The notes under the pieces are model-generated. The model saw nothing but the letters and a program-made list of their open reading frames with translations. It made no database searches and was not told the DNA's origin. The translations under genes were made by a program, and so were the position numbers. From positions 3,143 through 37,541 of the forward strand of contig DAOOVW010000012.1 of the NCBI GenBank assembly GCA_035370465.1: a DNA stretch of 34,399 bases, given 5' to 3'. This DNA comes from a bacterium (lineage in GTDB: Bacteria; Ratteibacteria; UBA8468; B48-G9; JAFGKM01). This document shows, piece by piece, positions 23,488 through 29,442 of the stretch (its first letter is position 1; each line of letters starts with the position of its first letter).

Positions 23488-23919
23488 CAAGATTTTGCAG
23501 GAAATGATTTTAATATCACTTTATTAAACTTTAAAACTTCAACTTTGAAATAATCTTTACCAATAAAATAATATTCCTTCTTTTTCCTTCCTTTGTAAAA
23601 CCGACTAAAGTTGCTTACCTTGTTTCTCAGAGTTGGTGCATCATCGTCTTCCAGATAGCACAACGAAGGTTAGGATGGATTTCTTATAAATTTCCTTCTT
23701 ACCCCTTTGCAAAAGTAGGAAAGTCTCCCTTATGAGCAATAATATCTTCCTTCTTTTTAATAGATTATTTTGATAAACAATATACATTTGTAGCAATAAT
23801 ATTCGTAATGAAATCTCATAATATATAATGGAATTCAGTTCTTAAACTCGCTACTACATTTTGTAAATTGTTTATTCTTAACTTATGTAATTTTTCTTCC
23901 TGCAAAATCTTATTGTCAA
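23481..23919. repeat. 439-base stretch bounded by a 23-base inverted repeat
   Basis: TTGTCAACAAGATTTTGCAGGAA at 23481-23503 and its near reverse complement at 23897-23919 differ at 2 of 23 positions. The interior has no gene but holds repeat type 2 copy 2 and the TTCCAGATAGCACAACG motif. The layout is that of a miniature inverted-repeat element, though I see no clear target-site duplication. A paired regulatory site for the two divergent promoters is the alternative. Confidence 0.5.
23602..23649 (+). repeat. Dispersed repeat type 2, copy 2
   Basis: Matches 14303-14350 at 45 of 48 positions. It is followed at once by TTCCAGATAGCACAACG, which occurs identically at 14561-14577. Confidence 0.8.
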
Positions 23920-23943
23920 TCAAACAGCATCCCTCAAAAAATT

Positions 23944-23972
23944 TTGACAAAGTTAGATAATAGTATTACAAT
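23944..23972 (+). promoter_or_regulatory. Promoter of the 24006-25909 operon
   Basis: TTGACA at 23944-23949, a 17-base spacer and TACAAT at 23967-23972, 33 bases before the first start codon. Confidence 0.65.
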
Positions 23973-24005
23973 GAAGGACAAGCAGGGACATAAACAGGGA
24001 GATAA

Positions 24006-24410
24006 ATGGTAAGAAAGAGATTGTTTATGTTTTCTCTTGTGGCACTTTTTTTAATAGTATCTAAAAGTTATGCTGGTAGTGGATGGGAAACAACAGGAAA
24101 AGTTTTAACAGGAGTTATAACAGGAGATATTATTAAAGATATTCCCCACTGCCATCACAAATGTTGTTGTAAAGAAGAATACAAAGAGACCTATCAGTCA
24201 TATCTTAATACATACCGAGTTTGGATTCCAGCCCATTGGGAAAAGAAAACTGTCCATGATATTATTCCTGAGGGATATCAAACAATTAAAGTATATAAAG
24301 AAGATGGTTCATATTATTATGTTGAAAAGTATATTCCACCAACAATAATAGAAAGAACAATAAAAATCTGGGTTGAAGGACACTGGGAATATAAAACAAA
24401 TAGGTATTGA
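24006..24410 (+). CDS. Secreted protein with W-x-x-x-H-W repeats, unknown function
   Basis: 134 residues. A signal peptide covers about 1-23 (RKRLFMFSLVALFLIVSKSYA, cut before GSGW). GWETTGKVLTGVITGDII (26-43) is a small glycine-rich hydrophobic stretch, then a His/Cys cluster CHHKCCC. Two copies of an aromatic motif follow: VWIPAHWEKK and IWVEGHWEYK, similar to the Y-x-W-V-P-G-H-W repeats of exported proteins in PVC-type bacteria. The His/Cys cluster may bind a metal. The site AGGGAGAT precedes the ATG, and the gene is first of three closely spaced genes with its own promoter. The function is unknown; a cell-envelope location is likely. Confidence 0.65.
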   Translation: MVRKRLFMFSLVALFLIVSKSYAGSGWETTGKVLTGVITGDIIKDIPHCHHKCCCKEEYKETYQSYLNTYRVWIPAHWEKKTVHDIIPEGYQTIKVYKEDGSYYYVEKYIPPTIIERTIKIWVEGHWEYKTNRY

Positions 24411-24431
24411 TAAGGGAAAGGGGAAAAATAA

Positions 24432-24575
24432 ATGGCAAGAAAAATAAGAAAAGACGCTTCTTTAGCTGGCTTGCTTAAACGTGCTGCAATAGATCCGAAA
24501 GTTCTGAAGACATCTTCTGGAAGAAAAGTAAGGAAAGATGCGAAAGTGAATACACTCAGAAAGAGGTCAAAATAA
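24432..24575 (+). CDS. Small basic protein with two internal repeats
   Basis: 47 residues, about one third lysine or arginine. It consists of two similar 17-residue units: ARKIRKDASLAGLLKRA (2-18) and GRKVRKDAKVNTLRKRS (30-46), joined by AIDPKVLKTSS. The ATG has a GGGAAAGGGG site 6-8 bases upstream and lies 21 bases after the preceding stop. The repeat structure and ribosome site make it a likely real gene despite its size. The charge suggests nucleic-acid or phosphate-surface binding. The family is unknown. Confidence 0.6.
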   Translation: MARKIRKDASLAGLLKRAAIDPKVLKTSSGRKVRKDAKVNTLRKRSK

Positions 24576-24625
24576 CAAAGATACAATAAAAAGATAATAA
24601 TAACTTCTGGTTGAATGGAGGAAAT

Positions 24626-25909
24626 ATGGGAAATTTTATATTAATTGTAGGAACTTCATTAATCATTGGAATATTGTTGGGAGTCATCCTCAAAACAAAA
24701 CTATATAGACAAGTTCAGGAAAAAAATAGTGAAGAAAAAACATTATCTTCACAAGTTAAAGAAAGACCTATTAAAGAAATACCTATGGAAATTGTAATAA
24801 AATCTGGTAACTATCCTGATTTACCACCATTGGTTTTCAAAAGAACTGAATTTAACAAAAATATTGAAAAGCAACTTACCGATATGGTAAATTCTGCAAA
24901 ACAAATTATCCCAAATGCAGCTGTTTCTTCCTATGCTATGGCACAGACAGGGCATTTGTATAAAGCCACTGCTACCAACCTGATGAAATATACTAATGGC
25001 ACATATTCTTCAATACTTAAAGATTTAAAAGGGCAAAAGATTGCAGGACACGCAGGATTCCTAAAAATAAGTCCTGTAGAGGTTTTCGCTCCGATTATAG
25101 TTTTTCAAGCGATGAGTATAGTTACAGGACAACATTATCTGCATGAAATTTCTAAGCAATTGGAAACAATTCATGAACTTTTAGATAAACTGCTACAATT
25201 AAATCTTACGGAAAAAGTAGGCATTTTACTAAATGGATATGACATACTAAACGAGCTATCAAGTAGAAAAACATATATAAGAGAAGACCTTATTATGATT
25301 CATCGTATTCGAGTCCAAGCGGGTGGAATTAAGCGTCAATATCAAACAATGATAAAATCACTTGATACTAATAATCTAAGAAAAACAACAAGTCAGCTTT
25401 CAAGTAGTAAAATTGATGATTTAAACAATGCTTTTAAAAATATAAATCAGGACATAACTCAATATTCCCAAATATTAATGATGGCAGAGCGCATAGAGGT
25501 TACATCTCGGCTGTTAGAATTTAAGATAGGGATGGCAAATGCACTTATTAAAAAAGATGATATGCTTCTTTCAAGAACGAAAGAAATTTTAAAAGATATC
25601 GAAGATTCCCTGAAATATAAAAAGTTCCAGGAAATTAGAGATAAATTACAACAAATGAAGAATGTAATTGCAGAAATTTCGGAAGAGATAAAAAAGAATT
25701 TTTGGGCTGTAATACCTTCAGAGATAGAAGAAAATAAAAGATGTTTAGAAAACACTATACAAGAATTTACAGAGCAATTGACAGAACATGAAGATGCCAT
25801 AAAAAAATTTTTACAGGAATTTCTTACTCAAATTAACAAAGAAAGAGAACTTTATATTGTCATGGATGAACAAGGTAATATTATTTCACCTGTGCAAATA
25901 GAAAATTGA
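24626..25909 (+). CDS. Membrane-anchored coiled-coil protein, unknown
   Basis: 427 residues from ATG 24626, preferred over 24611 because GGAGG lies correctly upstream. One N-terminal transmembrane helix (FILIVGTSLIIGILLGVIL, about 3-21) is followed by a charged linker. A conserved-looking block contains LYKATATNLMKYTNGTYSS, GHAGF and VFQAMSIVTGQHYL-type residues (about 110-180). From residue 185 to the end the sequence is mostly heptad-rich helix (HEISKQLETIHELLDKL, later long E/K/L-rich segments). I have a vague memory of similar GHAGF...TGQ...L proteins in other bacteria but cannot name a family. It is third gene of the operon behind 23944-23972. It is probably cytoplasmic with a membrane tether. 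Confidence 0.62.
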   Translation: MGNFILIVGTSLIIGILLGVILKTKLYRQVQEKNSEEKTLSSQVKERPIKEIPMEIVIKSGNYPDLPPLVFKRTEFNKNIEKQLTDMVNSAKQIIPNAAVSSYAMAQTGHLYKATATNLMKYTNGTYSSILKDLKGQKIAGHAGFLKISPVEVFAPIIVFQAMSIVTGQHYLHEISKQLETIHELLDKLLQLNLTEKVGILLNGYDILNELSSRKTYIREDLIMIHRIRVQAGGIKRQYQTMIKSLDTNNLRKTTSQLSSSKIDDLNNAFKNINQDITQYSQILMMAERIEVTSRLLEFKIGMANALIKKDDMLLSRTKEILKDIEDSLKYKKFQEIRDKLQQMKNVIAEISEEIKKNFWAVIPSEIEENKRCLENTIQEFTEQLTEHEDAIKKFLQEFLTQINKERELYIVMDEQGNIISPVQIEN

Positions 25910-26087
25910 AATAATTTCTAAATTTTTATATCATATAGGACTCTACGACGAAATCTTTTAGTTGAATTAGATAATTTTTTTAACCAAATAAAAATTTAGT
26001 ATTTCTGATGAATTAAAAACAAATACTACTATATGAATTCAAAAAGAGAAATTATACCAATTTGACAGCATATATAGAGTAAATATT

Positions 26088-26139
26088 TTCCCCTCACCGA
26101 GCCTCTCCCCTCGGTGGAGAGGGAAAGGGTGAGGGGGAA
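26088..26139. repeat. Long REP-like hairpin
   Basis: TTCCCCTCACC (26088-26098) pairs with GGGTGAGGGGGAA (26128-26139 region), and CCTCTCC pairs with GGAGAGG inside it. The unit is of the CCCTCACC...GGTGAGGG kind found between genes in many bacteria. It lies in the 278-base gap between the coiled-coil and TPR genes; a short T-rich tail (TTACTTTTTATT) follows, so it could also end transcription. Confidence 0.65.
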
Positions 26140-26187
26140 TGTTACTTTTTATTATGTTTTTGATGTAAAAATAGTATTAATACTGAT

Positions 26188-27849
26188 ATGTTAGATAAAA
26201 GAGCAGCAGATGCTTTTAAGTTTTTAGAACAAATAGCGAAGTTTTTTGATAGTAGTCAAACGAAAGAAGTCAATGATAGGATATTAAATCAATTATATTC
26301 AGAAAAAGGGTATATCCCCAATTCCAAAATACAAATAACACCTAAAATGGTTGTTGATATTGCTAACATTTTGGAGAGAGAAGTAGTGGAGCCAGATTAT
26401 TTTGACCTTTCAGATAAAAAAATAATAGAAATAGTAGAACAATTACAAAAGTTTTACAAATCCGATAGGGTTATTCTAAATGGGAAATTTTTTGATAATT
26501 TTGTTGAAATTGTTGATGGGATAACTTACAAAGAATATGAAAAAGATATAGAAAATCAAACTTGTGATATAACACCTCTTGATTATTATCTTAAAGGCAT
26601 CTCATATGCAGAAAAAGGGGACTATGAACAAGCATTACAATATTATCTACAAGGATATGAATTGATAAAAGATGAAAAAGCAAAAGAAAAATTACTCTTT
26701 TGTCAGAATATTTTAATTTTATTGATATGTCTTGGAAAGGCATCAGAAATATATAAGTGGGAAGAAGAATTTTTAGGACTTATAGAATATGAAAAATCAG
26801 CCCATGAGAAGGTTAAATTGCATATAGAGATAGGACTATCAGGGAAAATTCAAAAAAACTATGTAATAGCAATAAATCATTTTTTCCTTGCAATAGATAC
26901 AATAAAAAAGGTCTTTCTACACGGATTATCAGGTATAAATATTTCAGGAATGCCTTGTATATATGAATCTGATAATAAATACCCAATAGATGTATTGGAG
27001 ACAGTACTTTACATAAAATGTATATTGGAGATATTAAAAGATATTCCTGATATTCCTGAAATACAAGAGAAAAAACAAAAATTGTTATCAGATATGAGTT
27101 TTATAATACTGCGAATGGAACAAATAGTTGAAAAACAAATATTTGAAGGTTCTGATACATCAAAAATGAAGAATGCACATATTCCTTTAAATGAAAAAGA
27201 AGTAAAAGAAATCCAGAACCAAATTCAGTTATATGAAAAAGATATAGAAAAAAATCCTGATGATGTTTTTGCTTATTTTCAAATGGGGTTGCTTTATAAT
27301 GAGAGAGAAATGTATGAAGAGGCATATAATTGTTTTGAAAAAGCATTAGAAATAAACCCAGAAAATATAGAGTTGCTGTTTCAGAAAGGACTGGCGCTGG
27401 CATCTTTTAAAAAATATCAAGAAGGTCTGGTCTATATTAATAAAGCATTAGAAATAGACCCTAAATATATACTGGCATTATGGGGTAAAGGGGCTACCTT
27501 AGAAGAAATGAATAAAGGGCAGGAAGCAGATTATTATTATAATATGGCTCTTGAAATAGAGCCTGAGAATATTTTTATTCTAACAGATAAAGGTTCAAAT
27601 CTGAGACAATTAGGCAGGTATCAGGAAGCAATAGACACTTTTAATAAGGCAATTGCCATAGACCCTGAATTTGCAGTATGTTATTATGAAAAAGCATGTG
27701 CAGAAAGTTTAGATAACCGAAAAGATGAAGCGCTGAAAAGTTTAAAAAAAGCAATAAAATTAGACCCTTCATTAAAAGAAAACGCAAAAAATGATGCAGA
27801 TTTTAAAAATATATGTGAAGATAGGACTTTTAAAAGAATTGTGAGATAG
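26188..27849 (+). CDS. TPR-repeat protein
   Basis: 553 residues. The N-terminal 115 residues are helical without a recognised domain. One TPR-like unit is at about 131-165 (YYLKGISYAEKGDYEQALQY), a helical middle follows, and then at least five tandem TPRs run from about 355 to 530. Examples are AYFQMGLLYNEREMYEEAYN..FEKALEINPENI and KGSNLRQLGRYQEAIDTFNK, each ending in A-x-x-x-D/N-P. There is no signal peptide. TPR arrays bind proteins, so a scaffold role is likely; no catalytic domain is seen. The start has no clear ribosome site and follows the REP-like hairpin, so it may be transcribed separately from the upstream operon. Confidence 0.85.
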   Translation: MLDKRAADAFKFLEQIAKFFDSSQTKEVNDRILNQLYSEKGYIPNSKIQITPKMVVDIANILEREVVEPDYFDLSDKKIIEIVEQLQKFYKSDRVILNGKFFDNFVEIVDGITYKEYEKDIENQTCDITPLDYYLKGISYAEKGDYEQALQYYLQGYELIKDEKAKEKLLFCQNILILLICLGKASEIYKWEEEFLGLIEYEKSAHEKVKLHIEIGLSGKIQKNYVIAINHFFLAIDTIKKVFLHGLSGINISGMPCIYESDNKYPIDVLETVLYIKCILEILKDIPDIPEIQEKKQKLLSDMSFIILRMEQIVEKQIFEGSDTSKMKNAHIPLNEKEVKEIQNQIQLYEKDIEKNPDDVFAYFQMGLLYNEREMYEEAYNCFEKALEINPENIELLFQKGLALASFKKYQEGLVYINKALEIDPKYILALWGKGATLEEMNKGQEADYYYNMALEIEPENIFILTDKGSNLRQLGRYQEAIDTFNKAIAIDPEFAVCYYEKACAESLDNRKDEALKSLKKAIKLDPSLKENAKNDADFKNICEDRTFKRIVR

Positions 27850-27937
27850 GGAGTCCTCATGCTAATTCTCTGGTTCCCGTTCATATCCGCAGGATCCTGT
27901 GAATTTAAGTAAGAGAGTAGAAAGTAATCCTGTCCAA

Positions 27938-27996
27938 TCAACTTATATCTTCTGCGTTTGTCTGTCTAAGCATATAGCGAAGGAGGATAAGGATGG
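27938..27996 (+). repeat. Dispersed repeat type 1, copy F (diverged)
   Basis: Starts TCAACTTATATCTTCTGC and ends GCGAAGGAGGATAAGGATGG. It aligns with the reverse complement of 14492-14563 and with 13997-14068 over its length, with scattered differences. The similarity continues about 20 bases downstream of copies A and F (GTAAG..ACTCTAAAC). Confidence 0.65.
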
Positions 27997-28123
27997 TACG
28001 TAAGTCCACTCTAAACATCTCCACAGGATTCCGTCATTCATAAGGCGAGCCTCTGGGTAGTTTATAGGACGAACTTTTGGACTGTATAGAACAATTCCCT
28101 GTCTTCTAAATCCCCCTCTTTAT

Positions 28124-28142
28124 CCCCCTTTACAAAAGGGGG
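28124..28142 (+). repeat. TTT-NNN-AAA hairpin 6
   Basis: CCCCCTTT-ACA-AAAGGGGG, a perfect 8-bp stem with a three-base loop. Confidence 0.75.
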
Positions 28143-28150
28143 AAAATATT

Positions 28151-28175
28151 CTCCCTTCTTTGACAAAGGAGGGAG
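28151..28175 (+). repeat. TTT-NNN-AAA hairpin 7
   Basis: CTCCCTTCTTT-GAC-AAAGGAGGGAG, an 11-bp stem with one mismatch and a three-base loop, followed by GGTAAGGGTGGATTTT. Confidence 0.7.
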
Positions 28176-28294
28176 GGTAAGGGTGGATTTTTATTCTTCT
28201 GCTACCCTGCAATCCTCAAAGTTCTGCATAATGATTTTCCTCGAGATCCTTTGTAAAAGACCATGTTCTGATATTATCTGAGTGTTTATAAAAA

Positions 28295-28768
28295 CTAAGT
28301 ATGATTTCTCCTTCCTATTCTACTTTTTAATACTGTTCCAGTAATAATTAAAACTGCGAAAGAGATAATAACTTTTGTAGTTTGTCTCATAGGTGATAAA
28401 TCTCTACCAAAGCAGGTTGTAGCAAAATGTTCGCAATTTTTCGTTAATAAGTTGTATTTACCATTATATTCGTCTGGATTTTTGTAAAAATTCTTGGCTC
28501 GTTCTATTACTTTCTGGGCGTGTTTTTTATTTTTTGGTTCAGTATGTATAACAACATGCTCTTTTTCTGCAAATTTCTTCAACGATTCCATACGAATTGT
28601 AGCACCATTTTTCCCAAAAATACCTTTATCTACACCATGTCCTAATTCTGGATTATGGAAATGGATTACTTGATTATCTCCTATGTATATTCCCATATGC
28701 CAAAAAATACCTGATATTCGTCTTTTTATAATACTGCCTGGTTTTATTTCGTTTGGTCTTATCTGCAT
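28295..28768 (-). CDS. LRAT-like NlpC/P60-superfamily protein with C-terminal membrane helix
   Basis: 157 residues from ATG 28768, which has GTGGGGA just upstream; a TTG at 28819 would add 17 residues and cannot be excluded. IKPGSIIKRRISGIFWHMGIYIGDNQVIHFHN (about 8-39) holds the histidine motif of lecithin:retinol acyltransferase-type domains, and LLTKNCEHFATTC (about 108-120) the nucleophilic cysteine in the N-C-E-H-F signature. The last 30 residues form a membrane helix (VIISFAVLIITGTVL) with a basic tail. LRAT relatives move acyl groups between lipids and amines or act as thiol phospholipases; bacterial members are poorly known. The catalytic pair appears intact. No partner gene is fused; TPR and coiled-coil membrane proteins are neighbours. 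Confidence 0.82.
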   Translation of the reverse strand: MQIRPNEIKPGSIIKRRISGIFWHMGIYIGDNQVIHFHNPELGHGVDKGIFGKNGATIRMESLKKFAEKEHVVIHTEPKNKKHAQKVIERAKNFYKNPDEYNGKYNLLTKNCEHFATTCFGRDLSPMRQTTKVIISFAVLIITGTVLKSRIGRRNHT

Positions 28769-28819
28769 TTTTCCCCACTTATATAAAATACTTTTGAAAT
28801 TTTGTAAATATTTACTCAA

Positions 28820-29022
28820 CCCTGCCTTTCTGATAAGAATATTTATTCAGTTTTATACTATATTAAAAGCAAAGTTAAAGTTCAAATTTTTTTATCAAAT
28901 AAACTCGCTCAGAAAATAAAAACTCTCTTAATTCTGAAAATACATTAAAATAACTTCTTCAAGTTTAGTTAGATATATTATTGAGCAATAAAATATCTTA
29001 GATGCTAAAAATTAGGTCTACT
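28820..29022. other. AT-rich gap upstream of the LRAT-like gene
   Basis: No coding sequence seen. Its one notable structure is the palindrome at 28971-28998. Together with the degenerate fragments that follow up to 29442, it separates the AT-rich accessory region from the GC-richer block on the right. Confidence 0.5.
28971..28998. repeat. 28-base palindrome
   Basis: AGATAT-A-TTATTG-AG-CAATAA-A-ATATCT: two 6-bp stems on each side with a single A/A mismatch and a two-base centre. It may be a protein-binding site or hairpin; no T-tract follows. Confidence 0.5.
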
Positions 29023-29187
29023 CTAATGGGGTTCAATTAGGATTTGCATTTCTGTAAAAGATTTTTCTATCTCACCAGGTAAAAAATATCCTTTCTTACT
29101 ATATTTTTCTTCTAATTGTTTTTTTATTTCTTCTGCTTTCTCTACTCCAAGAATTGAGATTTTTTTAGGGTAGCCCAGTTTCCACCT
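29023..29187 (-). pseudogene. Stop-bounded coding remnant, unknown
   Basis: Between a TGA (29190-29188) and a TAG (29025-29023) is an open stretch of 54 codons without a start. It reads WKLGYPKKISILGVEKAEE, then IKKQLEEKYSKKGYFLPGEI and EKSFTEMQILIEPH. The composition is protein-like. It could be the C-terminus of a lost gene, possibly a transposase orfB beginning (the final L-I-E-P is reminiscent) or an unrelated gene cut by the IS3 element. Low certainty. Confidence 0.35.
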
Positions 29188-29405
29188 TCAATTGCCCAAT
29201 CCCCTAGTATAACTCCACCTGAATTTCTTCTGCAGTCCGATCCGTTTTCTTCAATTCACCATTGAAAACATTAGGTAGTTGCTCCAGAAACTGCTTCTTC
29301 CATTTCGCTACTCGGCTCGGATGCACCTGATAATGGCTGACTATTTCTGCCAGGGCCTTCTCCCCCTTGATTGACTCTGTCGCAACGCGCTGCCTTCAGC
29401 ACCCC
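29180..29405 (-). pseudogene. Degenerate IS3-family transposase orfA
   Basis: On the minus strand from 29389 the frame reads VATESIKGEKALAEIVSHYQ, VHPSRVAKWKKQFLEQLPNV, then FNGELKKTDRTAEEIQVELY up to a TAG at 29206-29204, and beyond it GIGQLKVE. This is the orfA helix-turn-helix protein of IS3-type elements (pattern ...A.EAIKGEKTLAELA..Y.VHPNQI..WKKQLLE...IG.LKVE.DWLKKK). The N-terminal LKA can be joined only by removing one base near 29390, and the Q codon before IGQLKVE has become a stop. There is no orfB and no terminal repeats are seen. It is an inactive remnant at the composition boundary. Confidence 0.7.
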
Positions 29406-29442
29406 TGGGACTACAAATATTTTACCTAAAACTCGCTGTTTT

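Larger units (their letters stand above)
27850..28294. other. Intergenic gap filled with dispersed repeats
   Basis: No gene seen. It contains the CCGCAGGATCCTGT motif near 27888 (also 21250), repeat type 1 copy F, and two TTT-NNN-AAA hairpins with their purine-rich tails. It is convergent between the TPR and LRAT-like genes, so the hairpins could serve as terminators in both directions. Confidence 0.6.

Noticed and set aside
23971..24012. 13-codon open frame just before the 24006 gene
   Set aside because: It lies at the predicted transcription start, lacks its own ribosome site and overlaps the real start; most likely chance.
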